A stretch of 64,000 bases of DNA from NCBI GenBank assembly GCA_037176725.1, contig JAZBRS010000011.1, positions 7,192,001 through 7,256,000 on the forward strand. Direction: 5' to 3'. The translations under genes and the position numbers were made by a program. Shown here in pieces: positions 1-10,280 of the stretch. This DNA is from Posidonia oceanica (taxonomy: Eukaryota; Streptophyta; Magnoliopsida; Alismatales; Posidoniaceae). Numbering within the stretch: the first letter of the stretch is position 1; the number at the start of each line of letters is the position of its first letter. The notes under the pieces were generated by a model that had not been told where the DNA came from, did not search any database, and was given only the letters and a program-made list of their open reading frames with translations.

Positions 1-603
1 TTGGAGGAACTTTTAAAATATTGGGGGTGCCCCACATGATAGCAGTTATAACCGTTTCATCTTCTTCTTTGCCTTCAATTTTCTGCAACCTTATGCATCA
101 AATATTTTTCTTTCATTTTTCCTTTACATTTGAACTGCCATTCAAAAATTCTTCATTTGTGTGCCCTTTCTCTGTTTCTCTATCTTCGTCAGTTTGCATC
201 TCTTCTTCTCCCTCTCCATCTCTGTTGGCGGTGGCTAGGGCTTCGACGGAGGCTTGCAACGGAGGCGGTGCGAGGTGACGGCGTAAGGCAACAACGTGAG
301 GTGGTGGCGTGCTTGCAAAGGGTGGATCAGCGATAATGGCTCTTCACCATGTTAGCCACTCTTGTCCTCCTCTCCGTCTTGCCTGCCATTTGTTGTTGTT
401 TCCTCTCTCTCATGTGCTTCGGTGTGAGTGAGGGTTGACGGCGGCACGGGTGATCCGGTCGGCGGTTGCAGAGTGCTGGCGATTCCATGCTTGGATATTG
501 CTTTATTTTTGCATTGATTCTCACTGAGTGCCTGATTTTCCAGAGTTGCTTGTTGTTATTTAGCATCTGATTTAGTCTTTTTGCGATGTTTTGCTTCATT
601 TTG
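1..603. other. Unassigned flank left of element A
   Basis: No recognisable coding region. The stretch is pyrimidine-rich up to about 220, then GC-rich with GGTGGCG-like words around 225-320. Longer open frames here have no family features and use no convincing start. It does not align with the matching part of the 3' LTR of element A (upstream of 11700), so either the 5' LTR is truncated at 604 or a rearrangement joined foreign DNA to its last 131 bases. A primer-site-like word, TGGCGATTCC, occurs near 476, which hints that part of this flank may itself be old Tat DNA. Confidence 0.35.
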
Positions 604-734
604 CTAGGTGGCGACTCCGTTTTCTTTATCTTTTTGTTTTCCAGCTTCGCAGCTTCTCCATGAATACCTCTCCCTGTCTGGACCCTTGTCGGTCCGGATC
701 TCCTTTTAAATAAGGGTGGGATCAGGCAATCGCA
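604..734 (+). repeat. 5' LTR remnant of element A (U5 end)
   Basis: Aligned base by base with 11700-11824. It starts at CTAGGTGGCGACTCCG and ends ..GATCAGGCAATCGCA. Only this distal piece is present; sequence upstream of 604 does not match the 3' LTR. A 6-bp AGCTTC duplication near 644 is absent from the 3' copy. Confidence 0.8.
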
Positions 735-737
735 GGC

Positions 738-755
738 TGGCGATTCCGCTGGGGA
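738..755 (+). promoter_or_regulatory. Primer-binding site of element A
   Basis: TGGCGATTCCGCTGGGGA begins three bases after the LTR end at 734, the usual place for a tRNA primer site. The TGG start pairs with the CCA end of a tRNA. Ogre-type elements are known for an Arg-tRNA-type primer site of similar sequence; assignment to Arg is from memory and unchecked. Element B has TGGCAACTCCGTTAGGGA at 59109 in the same position. Confidence 0.75.
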
Positions 756-1717
756 TTTAGACTCCAGCTTTCGTTTTATGGCTTTCTTGCTTGCTTGGAT
801 TTCGCATTTGCTTGCCTTATGCCCTTTGCCTTGCTTTTGCTTGCCTTATGCCCTTTACCATGCTTTGATTGCTTACTTTGTGCATGTTTACTTGCTTCAT
901 TGCTTACATTATGCTTGTTAGCTTTGTTTATGCTTTATACATGCCTTTTGAGTGGTTATTGCTTTGTTTTACACAGTTGCTATGCTACCACACATGCACA
1001 TGCCATGTATACCTGCTTTTTGACATGTTGAGTGTTTTTTTTTTCACTATCATGTCCACATACACATGCACATGCCATGCACATGCCTTTTGCCTTGTTG
1101 TGTGATTGTTTGCATGCCATGACTTCTTGCTTCTTTCTCCTTCATGTTTTTGCCATGTTTAGGATACTAGAAACCTGTTTGCTCCCCTTTGGCTTAATTT
1201 AAAAACAACAATAAAGCCAACATTTAAACTTTAAGCAAAACTAGAGCTAAACTTGCAATTTCCCCCCTTGGTTAAAATAAAAGTAAAACACTCTAATGCA
1301 TATCGCATGTTTGATCATACTAAAAAGCATGCATCTTCTCAACCCTGAGTCCACCCACTTAATCTGAGAAGGACAGTCCTGGTCTCTCGTTCAGCTGCTT
1401 TGGCACAGGGCGAGCAGGTCAGTCTGTCCCCGCTTGTCTGGGGTCGTGTCGGTGCTACTAGAGGGTACAGTCCATGCTTCGGCAGGGTCAAGGCCACTAA
1501 CGCACCACCTGTTATACCTGAGCTCTGGCCACGGTCTAGACGGGGACCTACTTTTTCTGACCTAGAGTCAATAAAACCCATACCCATGAGTGAGTCCGAG
1601 TAGGCCGCCTACTCAGGACATGTATGGTGAGAGAGCGCATATTAGGGCATTCATCTTTGCACGCGTGCCATTCATGCCACCTCTAATAACTCTTTTTGCG
1701 TACATAGTCTAACGTGT

Positions 1718-1731
1718 TTGTTGTTTTGCAG
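1718..1731 (+). promoter_or_regulatory. Splice-acceptor-like site before gag (element A)
   Basis: A T-rich run, TTGTTGTTTTGCAG, ends in AG at 1731 and lies 145 bases before the first conserved ATG of gag (1876). Element B has a pyrimidine-rich run ending TTACAG at 60016 in the equivalent place. Together with the donor-like site in the LTR (9107 in the 3' copy) this suggests an intron running from the LTR to just before gag. Confidence 0.45.
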
Positions 1732-1875
1732 GTAGGTGCGAGTTCCCTCAGCCAGGATCTTGAGCGTCCCTCCTCTCTGTCTCTGAGCTATCTGTCGCCT
1801 CTGACAATAGCTCGCCTTAGGTCCCGTGTCCCTACTTTCAGCCGCAGACCTGTTCACACTCGCTCGCTGTCCGTT

Positions 1876-4346
1876 ATGGCCCAGTATACCGGCGAGCCCT
1901 CTTCCTTTTTGGCATCAGAGGAGATACCGACTTCGGTCTCACCTTCCCTTGCTTTGATGTCTGCTGTCTCTTCACCTCTTCTGGTGCAGGAGACTTCCCA
2001 GCCCCTCTATTTGGAACAAGGGCACACCCCAATCGATCTGGAGCTTGTCACCGAGTTAACCGCAGTGGCTGCCACTCGGGCTCCAGGAGCGTTGCCTTCT
2101 GTTCCATCCCAGGGCCTTCCCATCTCGGAAATTCAGCCTTCTGCGGCTACCTTTTGTGTAGGATCTACTCCTATTACTTCCTTGGTTTCTGTGCCCTCTT
2201 TGGAGGACACTCCTTTGTGTCCTGGTCTATCGGTCGACGAGTTCCCTGTCTCGCAAGCACAGCGTTTATTGGCTAAGGCCGATAGGCTGTGAAGCATGGC
2301 TTTTGCACTTGATCCGACTACGGCCCACTCTTCCCGTCCAACCCCTGAGATTCTGGTGCAGCCCACTATAACTCTGCAGGCTCACCACACTACACTTCAG
2401 CCCTCGTCATCGCCCCAGCTCCTCACAGCTTCAGCATTACGAGCGCTTTATATGCCTTCTGTGTCTGTACAACGCTTTGCACAGCATGCAACTCCTTTAT
2501 TTGGTGGCCGGTCTTTTGGATTGGCAGGAGCGCAGCACCCATATAATCTATTGCCCGGCACCATGCCGGTGCAACAGCTGCAGCCTCCATACACTACATC
2601 TTACACTGCACAGCATGTCTTTTACTCATCTCCTTTGCATTAGCATATTCGGGCTCCTGCGTACATATCACCCCACTTTACACCCTCACACGGGTATGCT
2701 GGCCCTCACGCTGCGACACCAGGTGGCATGATGGTGGATCCGAAGGAGCGCTCTCGCTACCCATACAGCATACGTTATCCCTGCCTCTGCTGCACAACCA
2801 TTGCCAGCAGCAGCTTCAAATGCCTTCCTCACTAGGTTGGGTAATCTAGAAGAAGCATTTCGCCAAGTGCAAGATACGGACCGCCAGTCCTACCAATTTT
2901 GGGACCTCTGTCTCTTTCCAGAGGCAACACTCCCAATGAAATTCTGCATCCCAGAGTTCGAAAAATACAACGGTAGAGGCTGCCCCATCTCGCATCTGAA
3001 GGCATACTGCAGAGACCTTCCTCAGCTTCAGGCTGACGACAGGCTCCTGATCCGTCTGTTCCAGAAGTGTCTGACCGGCCCCGTGCTCAAGTGGTTCACT
3101 TCCCTTGACATGGCCACTATCCAGACTTGGAACGACCTTTCCCAGGCTTTCCTTGGGTAGTATTCTTTCAACCTCGACTTGATCCCCAAGCCAGAGGATC
3201 TTGTTGCCATTCGGCAGAGGCCCCAAGAGCCATTCGGGGAGTATGTCGGTCGCTGGCATTCCATAGCCGCCCAGATCAAAGATAAACCCTCCGAGGAGGA
3301 GTCTATCGACATGATTGTCAAGGGGGCACAACCAGCGACTAGAGCCCTGCTATCCCATCAACCATTCACTAAGCTTGCATTGCTGATTAGGGCTGGTGTC
3401 CGAGTGGAAAGTTCACTGTGAAGTGGGAATTTCCCCGCGCTTGCTGCAATAGCTGGGCAGTTCAACAACGACTTCAGCAACAATCACCGCGGTGGCACCC
3501 GCAATAGAGACTCCGCTCCCGACTACTCTGAATAGCATGCTGTCTCGTACGTCGAACCTCTCACAGAACCATTGCAGCGAGTCAGCCAGACTCTTCTCAG
3601 CTAGATTACGCACATAGTTCTGCACACACCGCACACATTGCCACCGTCGAGCTCGTGCATCACGTCGCACCCGCTCGGCAAGTACTTCAACAGGGCAGAA
3701 GCGACCTCGTCGGGCTGAGTGTGATTACACCCCTCTGCCTGAACCACTGAGCACCATTTTCCCTCAAGTCGAGTCACACCTGAGACTCCCGACTGTCCGT
3801 CCGTCACCGAACCCCCCTCCGTGGTGGCATGACACGAATCAGTTCTGCAGTTTCCATTGAGGCACGAGGCACTCGACAGATGACAGCATCACTTTACAGG
3901 ATGCCATCCAGGGCCTGATCGACCACAAGGTCTTCAGCGTTGCTGCATAGGAGGCAGCACCTACACCGACACCGGCACATGCACTTGCACCAGCACTTGC
4001 ACAACTTAGTGTAGCCAACCCGTTCCCTTCCCAGCCTACAGGCTTTGAAGACGTCGGAACCTCGAGAGTCTTCTCCCTCACTCCTGTCCTTTCTGAGTTC
4101 AGCTCCGCCCTGGTGGATCCTTTCAATCCCATCGGCACAATCTCCTCTTCCTACCTTTCCCGGTTCGCCCAGCGGACGCTCGGAAACACAACGGCAGAGT
4201 CGACAACAAACCTGATCGCGGCACCATTCAGGTCCGTGTATCTCTTTCAACCCTGGCAACTCCAGTGCTCCCCGCACTGCCCTCAGCAGCTCCGGTGCTC
4301 CCCACACTGCCATCAGCAGCTCCAGTGCTCCCCACACAGCCATTAG
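1876..4346 (+). pseudogene. Degraded gag of element A (Tat/Ogre type)
   Basis: Gag would form the virus-like particle that packages element RNA. The start is taken at the ATG at 1876 because element B has ATG at the same aligned point (60182). Residues from 1876 to about 2643 form a Ser/Thr/Pro/Gln-rich N-terminal region with a TGA at 2290. A frameshift leads to the capsid core at 2880-3420, which contains FEKYNGRGCPISHLKAYCRD and the LKWFTSL block typical of plant retrotransposon gag (PF03732-like). A TAG at 3158 replaces the Lys codon seen in element B. Near 3831-3950 a worn zinc-knuckle block (C, H and LID residues in place, last Cys lost) is readable. The C-terminus runs into 30-bp tandem repeats (4250-4380). 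Several stops and shifts make it non-functional. Confidence 0.85.
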
Positions 4347-4380
4347 CACCTCCAGCAGCCCCAGTGCTCCCCGCACTACC
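4250..4380 (+). repeat. 30-bp tandem repeat at the gag end
   Basis: Units of about 30 bases, beginning CTCC(A/G)GTGCTCCCC and containing CACACTGCC, repeat three to four times at the end of the gag region. They would encode a repetitive Pro/Ser/Gln-rich tail. Element B has no such expansion at its gag end. Confidence 0.7.
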
Positions 4381-4602
4381 GACACAGACTCTATCAACAA
4401 CACCAACAGCGTAGGAGTGGACCCAGCACCTCCCTCTTGAGGTTGCTGACAGGTACGTCCCTCTTACTCTCTCTTTTATTTCTTGTTTTGTCTTTTTGTT
4501 TTTTGTTGTTTTGTTTTGCGTTTTCTCGTCTGTCAGAAAACTCATAAAAAATACAAAACACTTGAAAAACTTAAAAAACATGCATTTCCCTTTTTGCACA
4601 CC

Positions 4603-4821
4603 GGGCTGGCAGCCCTAACTGCCCAGTTGACACCCGTCACGTCGTCTACCCTCTTTTGCATACTGGGCTGGCAGCCCTAACTGCCCGGCGGTAGGTTCGT
4701 CAACCTACCATCTTGCACATACATGTCGCCTCACATGTACATATCCCCTCTTGCATGTACATCCCATCCACACACCGGGCTGGCAGCCCTAACTGCTTGA
4801 CGGTAGGTTCGTCAACCTATC
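4603..4821 (+). repeat. Hairpin cluster 1: GGGCTGGCAGCCC and GGTAGGTT/AACCTACC
   Basis: The 13-base palindrome GGGCTGGCAGCCC occurs at 4603, 4665 and 4777, each followed by TAACTGC. The second and third copies are followed within 20 bases by another inverted repeat: 4690-4697 pairs perfectly with 4702-4709 around loop CGTC, and 4802-4809 pairs with 4814-4821 with one G.T wobble. The copies are separated by TGCATGTACAT-rich spacers. Confidence 0.85.
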
Positions 4822-6293
4822 ATCTTGCACATATCTGTCACTTCCTGCATGTACATATCACTCCATATTACCCCTGCATGTACATATCATTTCCTGCAAA
4901 AACATGCAAAAATTACAAAAACATGCTTTCCTTTCTGTCAGTTTTCCCTCTTTATGTTTTCTAAAAGAAAGACCATAAAAATCACAAAACCCACAAAGCC
5001 CAAAAACATGTGTAAAATCTACAAAACACATAAAAATTTGCATAATCCCAAAAACCTGGCTTTGGACAACAAGCAGCATCGAGAGGATGTCAAGCGTCGA
5101 CAATCTCAGGCAGAACTCACCTGAGCAGCGCCATCTCTTTGCATGTGGCCACAGTGTGAGACTGAGAGCAGAATAGAGCATCTCACTGAGCTAAAAACTC
5201 CCAAAAGTGAGATCCACCTTATCAAGAGAGTTTACCAGACATGGAGAGGACCAAAGCAAAGCAGAGCATAGCAAGAGACTGCCTGTACACATTGCAGAGG
5301 CTGAAGGTGTACGCCGACCAGCCGAACTCTTAACGCCTCATCAGGGACCGCTACCCCAAGAGGGCGAAGACATGCATATCCAAAAGAAAAGAGATCATGT
5401 GAGTAAAAAATATGATAACATGATATGCATGCTGAGCAGAAAAGAAAACTGAAGACAAAAGTCGAAGAAAGAAGACGCCCATGAGAGGAGTGACTCGGAC
5501 AAGCATCGAAGCCCCTTCGACTTTCCAATACAAGCACCGCATCATCAACTGCACGAGATACCTTATCAGGAGGACCTGGCCCCACCCTTCGAGCACAGCA
5601 GCACGCTCCAATCCCTTGTGCAGACAACAACTACCTCCCTGGCAGGCTAGATGCAACTCCAGTCACTTATGAGGGGAAAAAGAAATATCTACCCGAGAGC
5701 GTTAAAAGTGGTAGTTGGTCCCCGAGGATTTAAGACAGAGGCTACTAAGCTATATCCAATGCTCCTGCTACCAACAAGCAGCCAAAGGTTATACTCTACA
5801 AAGTTGAAGCCTCATCCCGAGCCAAGAGTGAGAATGAGAGCCACCGACCACAACTCGGCATGGCGTTGCGCGAGGTTCGAGAATCCCTGAGTCAGAAAAT
5901 GCAAAAGCATTCTCTCGGCATCAGCTGCTTTGAATCCTAAGCCACCAAAAAACATGCATGCACAATATTTTACCTTCCCTTCTCCCTGTTTTCGAAAACC
6001 GGAGTCAAGGATGAGTGCTTTTTGCCTGACCTCGCTCAGAGGCTCTGCGCTTTCAAGTTTTGGCCCCCCACCGCGTTGGGTGGTCTGTGATGACCGGCAT
6101 GTACCTCGTTTGTCACCCAGTGATGCTACAACGCATGCCCACTCTGAGGCCATTGCACACCCACCAAGATGCGTCCCTTGTTTTCCTTCTTGTATCCCTC
6201 GTACTTTCTTTGCATTTGCATCACACTTATCCATTGCATTCCCCACCGGCATTGCACATCGCACGGTGAGCCCTTACACCCATCTCATGCACC

Positions 6294-6482
6294 GGGCTGA
6301 TAGCCCTAACTATCCGGCGATGAGTTCGTTAACTCATCACTGGGCTGGCAGCCCTAACTGCTCTATTGACACCCATTATTCTGTCTAACCCTTTCACACC
6401 TATCAGGGCTGGCAGCCCTAACTGCTCGGTTGACACCCGTTATTCTGTCTAGCTCCTTCATGTCCATCCGAGCTGGCAGCCC
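6294..6482 (+). repeat. Hairpin cluster 2 in the element A tail
   Basis: Palindromic words at 6294 (GGGCT gat AGCCC), 6342 and 6406 (GGGCTGGCAGCCC) and 6470 (one mismatch), spaced about 50-65 bases. The first is followed by an 8-base stem, GATGAGTT (6319-6326) with AACTCATC (6331-6338), loop CGTT. Compared with cluster 1, the stem bases differ on both sides so that pairing is kept. Confidence 0.85.
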
Positions 6483-6549
6483 TAACTGCTTGGTCGACAT
6501 CTGTTAAAATGTCACCCATGGGCAAACTTGTTAGTTTTGTCTCCACATT

Positions 6550-6965
6550 GCATTTCGATGCCAAGGGTGCTTCGGCTATCCCTTGGTATCTCCATCGATA
6601 CCAGGGGCATCTTTATTTGGCTGTCCTCTGGTATCATATTTCCATCTGCATCTGGGTTGACATCCCCAACTGTTACGGGAGCGTCTACGGACCTCTACCA
6701 CACCTTCGGGTATGGTGTTCCCGTTGCATTCGTGGTTACAAGTCATCCCACTTGTCACCACCACTCTTGCCTGATAGACTCGCTAGCCTGTCACCACCTT
6801 TGATGCCAAGGGCGCTTCGGCTATCCCCTGATATCATTCCTAATACCAGGGACTTCTCTTTTGCTGCCCCTTGGTATCATCTCACCCTCATTGGGCTGAC
6901 ATCCCCAACTGTCGCGGGAGCGTCTACGGACTTCTGCCACACCTTCTAGTTCGATATTCCCGCCC
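6550..6965 (+). repeat. Direct duplication of about 170 bp, period about 245
   Basis: 6550-6722 and 6796-6965 share the same order of blocks: GATGCCAAGGG, TTCGGCTATCCC, ACCAGGG, TGACATCCCCAACTGT, GGGAGCGTCTACGGAC and CACACCTTC. A diverged tandem duplication in the non-coding tail; no coding signal. Confidence 0.8.
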
Positions 6966-6981
6966 CTTTCCACCCTCATCC

Positions 6982-7128
6982 GGGCTGATACTCCCCAACT
7001 ATCCGGTGATGAGTCCATTAACTCCTCGCGGGCCGATACTCCCCAACTATCCGGTGATGAGTCCGTTAACTTCCTCACAGGGCTGATAACCCCTAACTAT
7101 CCGGTGATAGGTCCATTAACTTATCACC
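6982..7128 (+). repeat. Hairpin cluster 3 in the element A tail
   Basis: Three copies of GGGCYGATAMYCCC followed by CAACTATCCGGTGAT (6982, 7030 and 7080). The last has a 10-bp stem, 7103-7112 with 7119-7128 (GGTGATAGGT and ACTTATCACC, one G.T pair, loop CCATTA). The first two copies have one or more mismatches in the second stem. Confidence 0.8.
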
Positions 7129-7253
7129 TTTCGTCATAGTGTAATAGCCTTCTGTTGCATATCATGGCATATGATTGCATATCATCGTGTAGCTTCTTTG
7201 TATCTCCCTGGAGAGTCAGTCCTAGGACTGCATCTCATCATCACACGGACATC

Positions 7254-7665
7254 GCGCACTTAGGATCCGAACCCCTGGTTCGCGTATTGCCTAAGGTAGC
7301 ATCCTCAGCAACGCAAAGCTTTCTACAGCCTATCTTCTTTGGATGATACTCGCAGTAGTGCACGGCCCAGGATCGTTTCCTCGGTCTTGCGTGCCCGGCG
7401 TTACATTGTGTATACACTGCATTTCACTGCATAACATCTCATACATAGCATTCTCATTGCACTGCTACTCCCTGTAGTCATCACACCAATTTCCACATTC
7501 CGCTTTCCTGGACATGGCATACTTAGGAATCGAACCCCTGGTTCGCGCATTACTTAAAGTGGCATCCTTAGCAACGTATAACTTGTTATAGTTTGCCTGC
7601 TCAGTATGACGCCTACAGTAGTGCACGGCCCAGGATCGCTTCCTTGGCATTACGTGCCCGCCACC
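7254..7665 (+). repeat. Direct duplication of about 150 bp, period about 263
   Basis: 7254-7405 and 7517-7665 share ACTTAGGA, CGAACCCCTGGTTCGCG, GCATCCT.AGCAACG and AGTAGTGCACGGCCCAGGAT in the same order. Each copy contains the perfect inverted repeat CGAACC cct GGTTCG. Confidence 0.8.
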
Positions 7666-8030
7666 ACATGCACATCCACAGCATATTGCATTCGATACCA
7701 AACCCGCGCTGAAGCTACTTTGGCCTAGCGCACTTAAATCGTCCGGCTACTTTGGCCCGGCGAGCTTGCATTGCATTTTTCTGCCACCCTGTGTGCATGC
7801 ATCACCCGCTTTTCCCCTAGTGGAGTACAGTGCAATGAGCGTTAGTGTAAGCATCGCATTAGTGTAAGCATTACATCTACATCTGCATCTACATTACGGC
7901 ATCGAGTCATGATTTTCGGTGCATCCGCCGAATAAGTGACTCATGCCTATAGCAACATCTGGCTCTCATCATTGTCAGGTGGGGTGTCTTGTCAACCCTG
8001 AGCAGTGGTCTCGATCCCCTTGACCTCGCT

Positions 8031-8044
8031 CAGGGAGGGACATC
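8031..8044 (+). promoter_or_regulatory. Polypurine tract of element A
   Basis: CAGGGAGGGACATC lies directly before the LTR start TGTTGACACC. This is where plus-strand DNA synthesis would be primed. The tract is broken by a C, but position and purine content fit. Confidence 0.6.
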
Positions 8045-9654
8045 TGTTGACACCCCATTTTTTCAATTTTCTTTGCTAATGTCTCTCTCTGGTGGTTTCA
8101 AAACCTTAAACCCTTAAAACCTAGAAAACTCTAGGTCACACCCAAACTAGGCCCAAGCCCACTAACACATTTCTTCTTCTTTCTTCCCCTTCTTTTTCTT
8201 CCTCTTTTCCTTCTTCTTTTCTTCCTTTTTTCCCTCCATTTCCCCACAACCCAGCACACAGCCCACTTCTCCTCCCCTTTTCTTTTTTCTTTTCTTTCTT
8301 CACAGCCACAGCCCAGCCCACTCATCCCCTTTCTTTTTTCTTTTCTTTTCTTTTTCATTTTTTTTCCAGGTCCAACCCATCACCTCCACCTTCTTCTTTT
8401 TTCTCTTCTTCCTTTCTTCCCTCCTTTTCCCTCCAGACCCGACCATCTGCCACCTCCTCCTTCTTCTTCCTTCTTCACCTCCCTTCCCCGACGCGGCCTT
8501 CCACACTTCTCCTCCACTACTTATTGTCCCTCACTTCACACTTACTCTTCTCCTTCTTTCCCGCTCACCCAGTAGCAAACACAACCAATCACAGCCTCCT
8601 CAACCCTTTGCCAATTCACCTGCAATTCACAGAGCACAGCACCCACTTGCCTTCAGTGGCCTTCACAAAACCATCACGACCTCTTCCCTTCAGCAGGGGG
8701 CAATTCATTTCACATTTCTCACACACCCACACATGCCCCTCAGCAGCAACACAGCAGCTCCTGCAACCAAACCCAAAAATCCCATTCGCAGCGCACACGA
8801 CCCACAGCCTCCACCTGACTTCCCCTCCTCCTTCCTCAGACCTCCATCAATCCAAAGAGAGAGAGAGCAACGGAGAGAGCTACAATCACAAAGAGAAACC
8901 CCAAAATTCCAGAGCAAACCCAAAACCTGCAAATTGGGTTCTGAGTGTGCAAACTAGCTTCTGAGCAGCTCCACATCTCCGCCGGATCACCAACAACACG
9001 CCGCGATTGCCCCACGCCGCCATCGACCTCCACAGCGCCGCCCTGAGCCTCCGTCGGACTGCCAGACCCAACTTAAGTCGGCAGCATGCTCTGGCCATCT
9101 CCACAGGTAATGGAACTCATTTTTGAATTCCTTATAGTCCATACATGCTTCCTAACTAGTTGTTTTCCTTTTTTGGGCTCTGGTTCACGATTCGAGCTCC
9201 GCCGCTACAGTTATCTTCTCTGGTGACGATCCGTAGCTCTGCCGCTTGCCGTCGTGCTCCTGGCCAACCCCAACCTTCCAGATCGCTCCCTGAGCATCGC
9301 CGGACCTCCAGCAACTCGGTCCCGCTCCGCCCTTGAGCCGCCGTTGCTTCTAGCGCCCGCACCATCTCCGGCAGTCGCTGCAACCGACCACCGACGTCGA
9401 CAGCATGCCTTAGCCACTGCCATGCGCCACCATACCCACTGGAATGCTCAGCTAGCTTTGCCCGAGCCTCCACGCACCTCAACCGTGCCTGCTCGACCGC
9501 CGCTCGCCCGCTGCGACACCTTCTTCTCCGACACAGTGCTGCAGCAGCTCGAGGGCTATTGTAGCACTGTAGCAAAGCAAAGTTTTAATTTTGTTTTGAT
9601 TTAGTACATTGAATTAAAATGCTACAGGTTTTTTATATTTGCGTTTCAGTCCAG

Positions 9655-10280
9655 CTTTAATTCAAGTTATTTAAATTCTATTTTTTAACTTTGCGGCATT
9701 GCAATTAAGTTCTCTGGTTTATTTATTTTTGCATTCCAGTCCATCAGTTGTTTAAAAATCATTTAATTTGCATTTTGTAATCATATTGCATTGCATTAAG
9801 TGTCTGCATGTTTAATTAATTGCATTTAGGTCCAGTCACATGTCATCTGTGATTTAAATGTGATTTTTTTAACTTTATTGCATTGTAATAAAGTCCTAAA
9901 GGTTTTTATTTTTACATTTAGGTCCTATTTACTTTAAACTGTGATTTAAATGTGAATTTAAAACTTTATTACATTGCAATAAAGTCCAACAAGTTTCAAT
10001 TATTGCATTTAGGTCCAGTTTACTTTCAACTGCCATTTAAAATGCAATTTTAAACTTTATTACAATGTAATAAAGTCCAGCAAGTTTACATTATTGCATT
10101 TAGGTCCAGTTTGCTTCCAACTGCCATTTAAATGAAAGTTTAAACTTTATTACATTGCAAAAAAGTCCTGTGACTTGTGTTTATTACATTTAAGTCCTGT
10201 TTACATACATGCATCATTTAAATTGCAATTTTAATCATATTGCATTGCTTTAATTGTCCAACAGTTTTGCAAACTGCATT
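9655..10280 (+). repeat. 91-bp tandem repeat inside the 3' LTR of element A
   Basis: Units start TG(T/C)(G/C)ATTTAAATG at 9848, 9940, 10031 and 10122 with a fifth start near 10210, giving periods of 90-92. Each has TTTAAACTTTATTACATTGCAATAAAGTCC and later GCATTTAGGTCC (split here by variable bases). One or two more diverged units precede them from about 9655. Confidence 0.85.

Larger units (their letters stand above)
4347..8044. other. Non-coding tail of element A between gag and 3' LTR
   Basis: About 3.7 kb where a Tat element would normally carry pol. I looked for protease, reverse transcriptase (YxDD), RNase H and integrase motifs in all frames and saw none. It contains A-rich runs (4540-4590, 4900-5040), short hairpin motifs (4603-4821 and 6294-7128), two pairs of direct repeats (6550-6965 and 7254-7665) and a GCATC/ACATC-rich stretch near 7850-7900. 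The open frames at 5207-5452 and 5481-5672 have no family features and are probably chance. Confidence 0.7.

Noticed and set aside
4858..5181. Open frames in the tail of element A as remains of pol
   Set aside because: No protease, reverse transcriptase, RNase H or integrase motif in any frame; A-rich low-complexity sequence explains the openness.
4603..7128. CRISPR-like array of palindromic repeats
   Set aside because: Spacing is irregular, repeats are not identical, spacers are themselves repetitive and the context is a plant retrotransposon.
7517..7540. TCGAACCCCTGGTTCG as a possible tRNA T-arm
   Set aside because: No anticodon or acceptor stem can be folded around it; it is part of a duplicated block in element A.
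8131..8506. Minus-strand Lys/Arg/Gly-rich open frames in the 3' LTR of element A
   Set aside because: They are simply the reading of the C/T-rich run on the other strand.
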